A stretch of 64,000 bases of DNA from Ichthyophis bannanicus (GCA_033557465.1 CM066034.1:415626159-415690158); one strand, 5' to 3'. Positions 19,790 to 30,716 are shown, counted from the first letter of the stretch. The notes: a model not told the origin generated them from the letters alone. Made by a program: numbers and translations.

Positions 19790-21633
19790 GCTCCAGCTTT
19801 ACTTTCTAGTGGTTAACCTTAGCTGTACAGTTATTATTTTTAACACTGCACTTCACGGTTCATCTGTTTTAAGGTTTGGCTTTTTTATTATTCTTTTTAC
19901 TGCATGATGATTTTCTTTCTGAGTTTTTTATGCACACTGTCTGTCTGCATCAGTCCTTTAGACCTCCTCTGCCCGTATTTATTTGTACCTTTTCGAACTG
20001 TTTGCAAAGTGAGGGTTTACAAGATATCGGGCATGAGTGGTACAATGTAGTTATTTAGATCGCGGTATTTAAAGCATGCACTGGATAGAGCTGCGCACCT
20101 TGGTGTAATACTAGCATGTTTCAACCTCTGGTATAATCATTACATATATCTTCATCCTGTCAATAGTGCACAGTAAATTATGCCGTATGTAGAAAATGAA
20201 AGTAACACGAGCAGCAGTGAAGCTTGCAACATAATGCCCCCTTTTCCTTCCATCTCTCTCCTTTGGACTCCATGGAGACCTATCAGTTTATTTTTTAAGC
20301 ACCCTCTTCTTTAGTCCTCTGGACACGATGTTGGTTCCTTGGACACGTTTTTAACAAAGACGTTCTCATCAGTACACATCTTATCTAATGAGTATTACAA
20401 TTACAAGCTTGCATGTGTTATCTTTAACATCGGTAGTGCTAGTGTTCGCACACCTCCTGTTTAATGTGTAGCAATTGTTGAGTCCCTGGATATATAACTT
20501 TTTTAAAGCAATGCTAGTGCCACCAGTTGTTTTTTTAATTGTTTCTGCCCATATCACCTTTTCTTTCAGAACATTGGATGGTTAACACATTGCTGTGACA
20601 GCGTCTTAATCCTCAGCACAAGAGCGTGTCTGCAGTCTTAGAGACTTACTCTGGTTTAGTCAGCGGCGTTCCAGTCCACTGATATTAGTTGGTAATTATG
20701 GTGATGGTTTACATAGGGCAGTATTAACATAAGAACGGTCTGGTTCCATAATCATGAGTGTCTCAGCCATATATAGTTTTTAAATACCATTTTTAATATG
20801 GCGATGATCAACTTCCTAACCCATAGGGCTTTGCATCGCGGTGACTGCACAGTGCTCATTTTTACTGTCTTCCCCCCATATAACATAATACTCATTTTAT
20901 CCCCTACAGTTTTAAATCTGTATAGAAATCAGTCCTCTCTTCATTCAGTTTTTTACTTATTGGGTCTTTATTAGGACAATTTTACAGTTGAGACTTCGGC
21001 TTATCGCCTTTCTTAACCCCACCACCTGATCACCTACTGATGGCGGTTGTTTGAGTGAGTAATATTATAATTACTGATGCGTCTTTCATATTTTATGTTT
21101 TCTTATTTATTCCCCTGTACTGTTTTAAATGTTTTTGTAGATGTTCTTTTTATTTTGGTTTAACTCATGTTTGCACTATAATTGCTTATTGAGCACACAA
21201 AATTCAATTATATGATAATTTAAATATGTGTTCTTAATTATTTATTGTTTTAAGTTTTAATTATTTATTTATCTTTGAGTGTATTGTGATTATGAAGTGA
21301 TAATGTTTAATGAGTTATACAGATGTTCTTAATTATTTATTGTTTAACTTTTTATTTATTTATCTTTGAGTGTCAAGAGATTAAGATTTGTATAATGTCC
21401 AATACCATGCCCGTCGAGCTTCAATTAGTTTGTTATCGTTTTTTAATTTTAACGTTCTTATTATGTTTTTAATATACTGTTTTTACTATATGTTTGTTAG
21501 TGCTTTTAACCCCCTGAGGAAGGCATTACTGCCGAAACGTGTTGGGGTCTCCTAATAAAGCCTCTGTGTCACCACCACTCTTGCTCCTTGTGATTCCTGT
21601 TGGTTCTGCAAGAGCTGCTGCTCTTTTTGTGCC
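19790..21633 (+). repeat. PLE-A right terminal repeat (PLTR2), longer copy
   Basis: It matches PLTR1 and the inverted head piece and adds about 690 bp (20436-21119) absent from PLTR1. The match with PLTR1 resumes at CTGTTTTAAATGTTTTTGTA and runs to CTCTTTTTGTGCCTG near 21633. Between 19624 and 19790 the sequence is the tail of the PLE-A body beyond HarbA. No gene inside. Confidence 0.85.
21509..21548 (+). ncRNA. Hammerhead-ribozyme-like motif, PLTR2
   Basis: Identical to the PLTR1 copy except CGTG instead of CGCG in the stem III loop. ACCCC (21509-21513), CTGAGGA (21514-21520), extra A, GGCA-TTAC-TGCC, GAAA (21534-21537), GTT (21541-21543), GGGGT (21544-21548). All paired positions are preserved in both copies. 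Confidence 0.6.
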
Positions 21634-22726
21634 TGCTGTGGGCAGCAGCCACTGCCACCTCCACCACCAGTACCCCTTCACCACCATGCTGACATGCCCT
21701 TCTGCTGGTGGTGCTGGTGGTGCAAAGTCTCAGGCCATCCAGTGTGCCGGTAGGCAGCTGCCTATGGTGCGGGTTCTAGGGTAGGGGTGCCTGCATAGAT
21801 GTCCACGCTTCCCCCCAGCACCGCCTGCTAATGTTCTGTGCCCTTGGGGGTACCTGCTGGGTACTATCCCCTGTGACACTGTGGGAAACACACTCGTGCC
21901 CATTTTGGGCCCTCATCAGTTGCTGTCTGGCTGCTCTACTGTTTTCAGCATTCCTATGGGCCAGCTAGGCATCACCCCTAGTCCGCACTGTGGCCCAGCT
22001 GCACCACAGCATATGCCGCCTGCAGCCCTCTGTATCCCCTTTTCCAGCATCTGTCCCATTCTGATATTCCCACCCTGCTGTTGCGGAACATGTGCATGCC
22101 ATAGGAAACATGTCCAATAACAAGGGGAAACCCTGATCAGCGCTATTTCACTGTGGGATCATTCACCTTGTATGGGGACGGAGCATAGACCCTTCCAAAA
22201 TTAATATCTTTTTTTTTAGCTTTCTCGGTAGTGTTTTTTGCTGTTTCCCATTAATATCACTATTGTCCAGCTTGGTTATGTTTTTTTTCCATTTTGTTCA
22301 GGTCCTTTTCAATGTTTATTTGCCCTTTTGTTCCGTGCACATGTATCACACTTCTCACTTTTTGTAGGTTTCCCTGGCTTTGCTGTACATTGCTGACGGA
22401 AATGGTTTCTCTTCCCTTTAAATCTGCTCTAACGCCAGGGTTTCACTGGCGTTAGTTTTCAGACCCAGACTCCACAGCGTTAGTGTGCAGGGAGCCTCTC
22501 CCCTCCCACTCTCCACCCTTTGACCCTCTCTCTCCGCCCCTGGGGAGCCTTCCTCCGCCCTCCGGGAGCCTTTCTCCGCCTTCAGCGCTCGTTTGCGCCA
22601 CTGCGCGCGTTATTGCGCGCTAAGGTACCTTTGCGCCCGGTAAAGCGCCATTATCGCATGATAATGTGCCTTATCGCCCGATAACGTGACAGCAGCTCAA
22701 ATAGCGCCCTTTAGTAAAGATACACC
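21634..22726. mobile_element. HarbB right end
   Basis: It aligns with HarbC 27720-28819 and HarbE 59400-60217, from CTGTGGGCAGC through ATTCACCTTGTATGGGGACG and ACGCCAGGGTTTCACTGG, to the degenerate TIR TTTAGTAAAGATACACC. It ends at 22726, followed by TTA (22727-22729). With 5360-5644 this makes one insertion with matching TTA duplications; about 2.6 kb of interior is missing. Confidence 0.78.
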
Positions 22727-24841
22727 TTAATTATATGTTAATTGAAATTAAAAACATACAAATGTTTAAAACAGCCAACCATAAATAAGTGTTCAATATT
22801 GCATTTATAATTATACAATAAAAACACTTAATAAACATGCACAAATTAAAACCATATACACAACAAAATGTACCTAAACAGAATATGACAACAGGAGTAT
22901 GAGAAGTCATATTTAAAATAATACCTTTATGGACATTACACTAATTAGATATCTTTTACCACCGTTATTAAAAAAGAATTTAAAAATAAAAAAAAAGGGC
23001 GGGGGGAATGAAGAAGGAACAAAAGAAAAGCAGGAGTGAACCGGAGGAAGACCAATAAAATGAGGTCATTGTAAATACATTGATGAAAGTCATTGTAAAT
23101 ACTTAAAATCCAATAAATTAAGCAAGGGGAAACTAACATATAAAAAAACCACACATGAATTAAACAATAACAACAAATTATTGCATTTCTAAACTAAGGG
23201 GGTTATGTATGTACATTTGATCATCAATCTAAAAAGAAGATTTTATGAAAAACATTTATTTAACTTATTGCTCTAAAAAATGAGCCCTTTAAAAACAAAT
23301 GAGCAAAAACAAACTAAACAACTAAAGTATTATAAATTTAAATACCTTACAACTGTTTGTGTGAACATTCGCTAAACACAATGATATTATAAACCTCTGT
23401 AGTGCCCTTAAGTCCAAATTCAGGCTTCACTGTGGGACCCAAAGCATACCAGAGGAATTACTTTAAAAATTTATCCAAAGGGACATGAACAAAAATAGTT
23501 TATATTGAATTGTCCTTTAGAAAACTTTATGTATTACCATAAAGGACCGATATTTAAATGCCGCTGCTACTTTGCACAAATACGAGGATGCAAAGTGCTG
23601 TCTTTGCATTCAATGTATAAGTAACTGCACTATCTGGCAGAGGCTTATTACATTTCTGTGTCACCTCATGGGTTAAATTTGGATAAAGATCTTTCGGTAT
23701 TTTTGTAATTTGTCCTGTTTACCCCCCCCCCCCCCTTTTTGGTCTACTGAGCATTTTTTGTTGCTTTTAGATGGTTTATGTAATGTTTTTTAATCATACA
23801 ACAATGCCCTTTGTCCTTAATTTTATGATTTTACAAATATAGGGATTTCTTGTTTTTATTGGCTACGTTTAAATGCAGGTAATTTACCTTTGTAGTAATC
23901 ATATATTATATAAGTGGTTAAAAGATCATCTTATTTACATTAGGGGAAAATAATTTTTCATAGAATACCTGAATGTTAAGATACACTGGTCAAGTTTTAT
24001 CAGTTGTATTTTGTTATCCCTTTACTCACAATTTTTATATTTATTTGATGGTCTGTAAGGTTGGACAACTACACACAGAAGTTTTAACAATACCATATGT
24101 TTTTTTATTTAGTAGAAAGGAAAACCTCCAGTGCATTCTTAATAGACACATTTGCGTTTTTTTAGCAAGTTCTGTTAGGAAGAAGTTTACATATAATTTA
24201 TAAGAATCTTGAAGTATCTCTGAAGAAATAGCGCACGCACTTCAGATCATGTCGGTTTTCTGCAGAAAAGTAAAACCTCCAGTGCAATTTTAAGGTGCTT
24301 CAAAGATTCATCTAGTTTTTAGTACTTTGTTGTTAGGAAGGGGTTTACATGTTTCCTGGAGAAGTATTACACAGAATTTAGTTTATGGGTTGCACGTATA
24401 CCTTCCATTTCTATATTTATAATAAACCAGGACTTTTAATTATTTTTTTTATTTTTCTCTGTTCATCCTCCACTAGGATAGCTTCTAATTTTTCCTGCGG
24501 CCATTTTTATACAGCACATGTCTGGGCGTCCTTTCAATTAAACAGATTTGCAGCCTTACGGCATCTTCTATGCGGTGGACAAATATTCCTTCAGGTTCCT
24601 CTTTTTTAAACCCTTGATCCAACTGGTTTTGTTTTTTTAATATACTGATCCATCGGAGTTGAGTATGTGCTCTTGTATCTTATGTTGATCATGGTTTTAA
24701 TTTGGTATGCATGTACACGACGATGGCTGCCCTTGGGGTTTAGAAATGTGTTTGCTACGATCGCAGGCTTTTACAGACATAATGTTGAGGTGATATTTTT
24801 TTAACATAATCTTCAAGGTGCCTGTCGATAAATATTAAGAC
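22727..24841 (-). mobile_element. PLE-B, minus strand, proximal segment
   Basis: 22727-23105 is the reverse complement of 28820-29450 without the SINE: ATATGTTAATTGAAATT, CAGCCAACCATAAATAAGTG and AAGACCAATAAAATGAGG are diagnostic. From 23106 to 24841 the DNA is AT-rich, has no partner in the window and contains two near copies of AAAACCTCCAGTGCA (about 24121 and 24268). It probably continues the element toward its 5' side. Short open frames match nothing I know. Confidence 0.55.
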
Positions 24842-25048
24842 TAAGGGGTATGTTTACTAAGCTGTCTTAACGTGCGCCTGGCGATAGTGTGCAGGCTGCC
24901 ATAAAAGGAGTGGGCCTTCCGGTCTAAGCATAGCAAAAGGGGATCATCACGCGATAACGTGCAAGCGCACATTATCGTGCGAGAAGCTGCTAAGCACGTT
25001 AACGCGCAGTAATCCTAAGTAGGCGCGCTGACATTTAAACATAGAAAC

Positions 25049-25118
25049 AGAGGTGTAGCACAATGGTTAATACACTGACTGCTGGTACTGGGGTCATGAG
25101 TTTGATCCACCAGTGTGC
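25049..25118 (+). repeat. tRNA-like module (HarbC left arm)
   Basis: A-box TAGCACAATGG and B-box-like GTTTGATCC about 40 bp apart, following AGAGG. Near-identical copies at 5566-5632 and 56739-56812, and inverted at 32322-32390. All sit 200-280 bp from an element end. Confidence 0.55.
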
Positions 25119-25196
25119 CTAACAAACAAGGCTGGTGGAGGCATCTCCCTTTATGTTTAACTAGTGCTGTTTGAGGCATTTTAGTTTTATTTTAAT

Positions 25197-25436
25197 TAGT
25201 GCTGCCAGCAAACACACCCTCACTGTGGCTTAACCTAAGGTGCTGCATAAGGCACCCTATAAGGCACTCCAGAGGGCACATCATAAAGTGCACTGTCCGC
25301 AAAGGCACCCTACAATGTCCCCTATAGGATGCCTTATAAAGCACTTTATAGGGTGCTGTATAAGGCGCCATATAGGGCGCCTAATAAGGCGCCTTAAGGT
25401 TACAGTACTCTAAGGGTGTTTTTGCTGGCAGCACTA
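25197..25436. repeat. 240-bp imperfect palindrome with CTATAAGG-rich arms
   Basis: Outer arms TAGTGCTGCCAGCAAA (25197) and TTTGCTGGCAGCACTA (ending 25436) are exact inverses; the homology continues through ACACCCT/AGGGTGT and TTAACCTAAGG/CCTTAAGGTTA. The centre alternates GGCRCC and CTATAAGG-type motifs. The HarbE copy is at 56888-57115. Confidence 0.75.
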
Positions 25437-26521
25437 ATGTACATTAAAAATAGACAATGACTTGGACAGCCCTATCAAATAACCCCACTGTGGTTTCAAA
25501 CCCATGATCTCTGGCTTTTCAGGCACTGAGGAAACCAGTGGGCTATAGCTACTAACAAGCCCCTGGCTGGCTACACAAGGACTGCAAGTCACCACACAAA
25601 CTTTCTACTGTGGTTACCAGGATAGGGGCAACCCACCCGTACCCATGATGCACAGCACATGCAAATAAGAAGTCTACAGATGATCACAAGATGGGGTATG
25701 CACCCCACAGCACCTCAGCCTGGTAGGGGGTGCCGACAGTGTGTGTTAGTGGCACAGAGTAGCTACAGACCGTCACATTGTGTGGGTATTGTGCTCACCC
25801 TGAGGGTGAGGTGGGGCGGCCAGCACCAGCTCCACAGCACCTTCCATGGCTGAAATAGGCCATGTTGCAGGTACCCATCAGTGCCAGTTTGTGTGATAGG
25901 TAGTTCCTGCAAGCACACCTAGGATACATCAGTGTCCATCTGAAGTTATCAATCAGGTTTATTCCTTATGGGTCTATGATGCACACAGAATAGTGCATAT
26001 TCTATGTTGGTGCCACAGTAACATGATATAAGTGAAAGGAGGTGTTTGGACCCATTGGCAGATTATGTACCACCACCCAACCCACCCTCTGTGGCTCAGG
26101 GTGGGACACATGCTTCCCCCCCACCAACAGATCCACATTCTACCTCCCTGCAACAGTGGCAGTAGAGGGGGGCCATCAACCCCAGTCATGCTGGGGAACA
26201 GACAACCTACAGGACAGCCAAAGCAGAGCTGTACACATCTCTAAGGCAATGGCAGAAAGACAGAAGGTCTGGAAATGCTCAGCTGCCCCCCAACACCATC
26301 TGACATTCTCCAGCAGCAAGCACAATGAGTCATCAGCCACTGCACCCTGCAAGGTGTTCCAGCCATACACATATAACTGCAGACAGTCTGCTAGCTAGTC
26401 AGTCTACAGTACACAATCCTGGGAGAGATGTGTACACCCAAAGCTGGGATGTGAGCACACCCACCAAGCAGATAAGTCAGTGATAAGGTCCCAGGGAGGA
26501 GAACCTATAAATTTCACTTAA

Positions 26522-26770
26522 GACAACATTTTGGTGGTGGTGAGAAGCGAGGAGGAATGTGACAAAGTCTGTCTACCCTTTTGATGTCTAGGACATCTGT
26601 ACCTTGCCCACTCACAATCTTAAATGACAGAGGTGTAAGGTGGGGGAGGGCCACAAACCAGTCAGGTTGGGAGGATATCTCTAATGCATATATATCTCAT
26701 GCATATTCATTAGGGCTATCCCAAAAACTTGCCAGGATTGCAGCCCTCCAGGACAGGTTGGGGACCCCTG
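26522..26770. mobile_element. Half of the long hAT-type palindrome, inside HarbC
   Basis: It matches the right arm of the palindrome at 32947-33492, from ACAACATTTTGGTGGTGG through CCACAAACCAGTCAGG to CCCCTG. The opposite arm is absent and HarbE lacks it altogether, so it joined HarbC after the two copies split, or was half deleted. Confidence 0.65.
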
Positions 26771-27209
26771 GGCTAGACAGACACACACTCCCCACACCTA
26801 TGCCAGCATTGTGCAACTATAGAAATGTTTGGCAGCCCTGCCCACCTTACCAGTCCTGGGCAAAGTGCAGGCATAGCTATGGTACGCAATACTATTGGGG
26901 TCACTCCCCAGGGTGGTAAACACTGTCAGACACCAGACCTGAAGCACGCTCCACAGACATCAGAGAGGTTGGTATGATACAGCTCAATCACAAATTGTGC
27001 TTAACTTTGGAATTGCTATCTGCCAGTGATCATAGCAACCTTTTGATAGATGTGTACCGTGTTCCCAGGTTTAGGGTGGCATTGCTAAGGTATGCAAGTG
27101 CTAGTATTGGGAGATGCACGCAGCGCCCAACATCCTGCCTCTCCAGGAGGCTTTGGATAATGGAGCTATGGGTGCAGGTGTGCCTGCCCCTGTTGGCCGC
27201 TGCTCTAGG

Positions 27210-27396
27210 GAAGAGGTTCCCAACCCCGGTCCTGATGGGCCAAACAGGTTTTCATGCTGTCCCTAATGAATATGTATGAGATATATTTGCATACCATGGG
27301 GGCAGTGCATAGAGATGCAGCACAGCCATATTTATTAGAGGCAGCATGGAACCTGAATGGTATTTGGCCCTCCAGGACTGCATTTGGGAGACTCTG
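27210..27396. mobile_element. hAT-type palindromic MITE carried inside HarbC
   Basis: From AAGAGGTTCCCAACC to TTTGGGAGACTCTG, with AACAGGTTTTCATGCTG paired with CAGCATGGAACCTG. Its flank CTCTAGGTAATGCACATG is the same as at HarbE 59087 and, inverted, at HarbA 16683 and HarbD 30852. Confidence 0.6.
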
Positions 27397-27541
27397 CTCT
27401 AGGTAATGCACATGTTTATGGTGTCTGTGCTCTGTAGGGTACAATGTAGGTGTTTTGGGTATGTTTACATTATCTGCAATAAAGGTTCTGTCTGTATTAC
27501 CAGGTTTTAATAGTGGGTGAAACATGGGGACTGGGTTGTCA

Positions 27542-27622
27542 GGAACCACAGCTGGGACTTGAACCTGTGACCTTCCGCTTCTGAACACACTGGTTGTGTG
27601 CACTGCACCACTGTGTTGCCAC
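27542..27622 (-). repeat. tRNA-like module, minus strand (HarbC)
   Basis: The reverse complement carries the canonical B-box GGTTCAAGTCC followed by CAGCTGTGG, with GTGGTGCAGTGCACAC upstream. Same module: 59222-59300 (minus) and 30626-30716 (plus). Confidence 0.5.
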
Positions 27623-29058
27623 AGAGACCATGCATTCCCTGGGGATAGCATGACTGTTCATCAGACAGGGCCTGTCTGTTGCATTGCATGGCACCCACCT
27701 ACACAGGGCTAGGCCATGGTCTGCTGTGGGCAGCTGCCACTGCCCCCTCCACCACCAGTACCCCTCTGCCCCCATGATGACATGCTGACATGCCCTTCTG
27801 CTGGTGGTGCGCAGTCTCAAGCCATCCAGTGTGCGGGTAGGCAGCTGCCTATGGTGCGGGTTCTGGGGTAGGGTCGCCTTTATAGCTGTCCACGCTTCCC
27901 CCCACCACCGCCTGCCAATGTTCTGTGCCCTTGTGGGTACCTGCTGGGTACTATCCCCTGTTACACTGTACGAAACACACTCGTGCCCATGTTGGGCCCT
28001 CATCAGTTGCTGTCTGGCTGCTTTACTGTTTCAGCATTCCTATGGGCCACCTAGGCATCACCCTAGTCCGCACTGTGGCCCAGCTGCACCACAGCATGTG
28101 CCGCTTGCAGCCTTCTATGTCCCCTTTTCCAGCATCTGTCCAGTTGCCCATTCTGACATGCCCACCCTGCTGTTGCGGAACATGTGCGCTCCATAGGAAA
28201 CCTGCCCAATGGGGAGGGAAAAGCCCTGATCAGCGTTATTTCACTGTGGGCTCATTCACCTTGTATGGGGACGGAGCATAGACCCTTCCAAAATTCATAT
28301 CTTTTTTTTGGAGCTTTCTTGGGAGTGTTTTTTGATGTTTCCCATTAATATCACTATTGCCCAGCTTGGTTATGTTTTTTTATATTTTCTTCTGATCATT
28401 TTCAATGTTTATTTGCCCTTTTGTTCCGTGCACATGTATCACACTTATCACTTTTTGTAAGTTTCCCTGGTTTTGCTGTACATTGCTGACAGAAATGGTT
28501 TCTTTTCCCTTTAAATCTGCTCTAACGCCAGGGTTTCACTGGCGTTAGTTTTCAGCCCCGGATTCCACAGCGTTAGTGTGCAGGGAGCCTCTCCCCTCCC
28601 ACTCTCCGCCCATTGACCCTCTCTCTCCGCCCCTGGGGAGCCTTCCTCCACTCTCCGTGAGGCTATCTCCACCCGCAGCCCTCATTTGCGCCGCTGCGCG
28701 CGTTATCGCTCGCTAAGGTACCTTTTCACCCGATAAAGCGCCATTATCGCACGATAAGGTACCTTATCGCCCGATAACGTCGCTGGGCGCACATTAAGAT
28801 GGTTTAGTAAACATACCCCAATGACTTTCATCAATGTATTTACAATGACCTCATTTTATTGGTCTTCCTTCAGTTCAGTCCTGCTTCTCTTTTGTTCCTT
28901 TTTCATTCCCCCCTCCCCTTTTTAAAAAAAAAATTAAATTCCTTTTTTAATGACGGTGGTAAAAGATATCTAATTAGTATAATGTCCATAAAGGTATTAT
29001 TTTAGATATGACTTCTCATGCTCCTGCTGTCATACTCTGTTTAGGTACCTTTTTTTGT

Positions 29059-29353
29059 ATTTATTTATTTATTATTTTATTTACATTCTCTTATATACCG
29101 CGCTATTCTGCATCAGTGCGGTTTACATTGAACAAACTGAAATTACATTGAACAGGGCATTATAACTTGGAAATAACTATTTTACAGGGAACATGGGCTA
29201 TGGAGGGTTAAGTGGCTTGCCCAAGACCACAAGGAGTCCCTGTGGGACTAGAAACCCCAGTCCTTCCGGCCCAAGGTTGCTGTCCTCTAGTGGGATTTGA
29301 ACCCCCGACCTTCCGGCCTGAAGTACCTTGCCCCAACCACTAGGCCACTTTTT
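29059..29353 (-). mobile_element. tRNA-headed SINE with L2-like tail
   Basis: On the minus strand the head reads AGTGGCCTAGTGGTTGGGGC (A-box TGGCCTAGTGG) with B-box GGTTCAAATCC, then a GGCAAGCCACTTAACCCTCC core resembling the MIR/CORE region. The tail has CCGCACTGATGCAG...GCGGTATATAAGAG followed by AAATAAATAAA, like the 3' end of the L2 at 10510-10594, whose machinery it could use. The same SINE family is at 54007-54338. Confidence 0.8.
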
Positions 29354-29559
29354 TAAGTGTTTTTATTGTATAATTATAAATATAATATTTAACACTTATT
29401 TATGGTTGGCTGTTTTAAACATTTGTATGTTTTTAATTTCAATTAACATATAATTACGTTTGTTTTTTTATTTTATTATTGTTTTTTAATTATTGTATTT
29501 TTTATGATATTTTTATACATTTTAATGTGTTTTATTTATAATTTGTAGTGAGCCATAAT

Positions 29560-29601
29560 ACCCCTGAAGAAGTAGTATACGAAACATGGCCTGTGTCGGG
29601 T
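29560..29601 (+). ncRNA. Hammerhead-ribozyme-like motif (PLE-B)
   Basis: ACCC (29560-29563), CTGAAGA (29564-29570), extra A, stem II GTA-GTA-TAC (29572-29580), GAAA (29581-29584), stem III ACA/TGT with a GGCC-containing loop, GTC cleavage triplet (29595-29597), then GGGT (29598-29601) closing stem I. Stem III is better formed than in PLE-A, and GTC is the favoured cleavage triplet. Stem II is only three base pairs. Confidence 0.6.
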
Positions 29602-30625
29602 TAATTGGCACTTCCCTTTCTGAGGATTATTAAAGTTTCCTTTGCCCCTCACTGCCATGCTTCTGGACTTGTTATTCATGCTGCATAGGGCCACAGGGAG
29701 CACAGGAGAAATACTAAGGGGTATGTTTACTAAACTGTGATAACATAGCACCGGCGCAATTATCACGTAATACGTAACGTTATCGTGCGATAAATTAACC
29801 TTTTCGCGCGATAACGTGCCGTTTCGCCCGACAACGTCCCTGGCGGCGCTAAGACACAGAAAAGGTAGAGTAAGGCTCTCCAGAGGGTGGAGAGAAGAGG
29901 TCAATGGGCAGGGGGTGGGTGGGGAGAGGCTCCAGGCACACTATCGCTGTGAAATGAAGGTCCAAAAAACACAGCGAGTGAAAACCTGGCGTTAGAGGCA
30001 AAAGTGAAGGAGAGAGAAACCATTTCAGTCAGCAATGTACAGCAAAGACAGGGAGACCAAGAACAGTGATAGTAGTGATACATGTGCAGCAGCACCAGAT
30101 AGTGCCCAAGTACGAAAGAGCACTATGGTGTGGCTGTACATGGGGTACAGGGGGCTGCAGGCGTGACATGCAGTGGGGCAGCTGGGGCAGAGTGCAGGCT
30201 AGGCAGATGCCTACATGACACATAGAAAAGTAGAAACGGAATATCAGCAACTGATCAAGGTCAAACATGCCCACGAGTGTGTGTGTGTCCCACAGTGTCC
30301 CAGGGGACAGTACCCAGCAAATACACCAAAGGGCACAGAACATTGGCAGGCGGTGCCGGGGGGAAGCATGGATGTCTATGCAGGCACCCCTACCCCAGAT
30401 TACACACCATAGGCAGCTGCCTACTGGCAGACTGGATGGCCTGGGACTGCGCACCACCAGCACCACCGGCATAAGGGTATGTCAACATGGTGGCGGAGGG
30501 GTGATGGTGGTGGAGGGGGCAGTGGCATCTGCCCACAGTAGACCAAGGCCAAGCCCTGTCTAGGTGGGTGCCATGCACTGCAAAAGACGTCTGACCGTCT
30601 GACGAACAGTAATGGTATCCCCAGG

Positions 30626-30716
30626 GAAAGACTTGCCTCTGTGGCAACAGTTTGGTGCAGTACACCCAGCCAGTGCATTCAGGGGCAGAAGGTCACAGGT
30701 TCAAGTCCCAGCTGTG
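30626..30716 (+). repeat. tRNA-like module (HarbD)
   Basis: Canonical B-box GGTTCAAGTCC at about 30698 after GGTCACA, with TTTGGTGCAGTACAC upstream. Equivalent to the minus-strand modules in HarbC and HarbE, which lie in the opposite orientation as do the elements. Confidence 0.5.

Larger units (their letters stand above)
10596..21633 (+). mobile_element. PLE-A: complete Penelope-like element, split by HarbA
   Basis: Order: an inverted head fragment (10596-10975), left terminal repeat PLTR1 (10976-11890), upstream ORF (11908-12825), reverse transcriptase (12716-14056), GIY-YIG endonuclease (14010-15032), 3'UTR to 15236, HarbA insertion (15237-19623), and right terminal repeat PLTR2 (19790-21633). 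PLTR copies in direct orientation plus an inverted partial copy are characteristic of Penelope-like elements. Both PLTRs carry a hammerhead-like motif. The 3' boundary at 21631-21635 is where PLTR similarity ends and HarbB sequence resumes. Confidence 0.88.
24845..28819. mobile_element. HarbC: non-autonomous Harbinger-like element
   Basis: Left TIR GGGGTATGTTTACTAA at 24845 after TAA (24842-24844); right TIR GTTTAGTAAACATACCCC ending at 28819. The right flank reads AATGAC, so a clean 3-bp duplication is not visible there. The interior holds a tRNA-like module (25049-25118), a hairpin (25197-25436), minus-strand modules (25483-25560, 27542-27622), half of a hAT-type palindrome (26522-26770), a complete smaller palindrome (27210-27396), and a CpG-rich right arm. 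It is a close relative of HarbE 56534-60217. No transposase. Confidence 0.8.
28820..29714 (+). mobile_element. PLE-B terminal repeat, plus strand, with SINE insertion
   Basis: This plus-strand partner of the minus PLE-B segments runs from ATGACTTTCATCAATG to a hammerhead-like motif and the GGTTAATTGGCACTTCC block. It lacks the 1.7 kb seen at 23106-24841. A SINE (29059-29353) replaces about 35 bp of it. It ends near 29690, just before HarbD. Confidence 0.6.

Noticed and set aside
19876..20058. 60-codon frame identical to one at 10688-10870 (minus)
   Set aside because: The same protein appears because the PLTR fragment occurs twice in opposite orientation; repeat DNA, not a conserved gene.
25049..25118. 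tRNA gene
   Set aside because: A- and B-box sequences are present but I could not form an acceptor stem and anticodon arm; called tRNA-like only. The same holds for the other modules.
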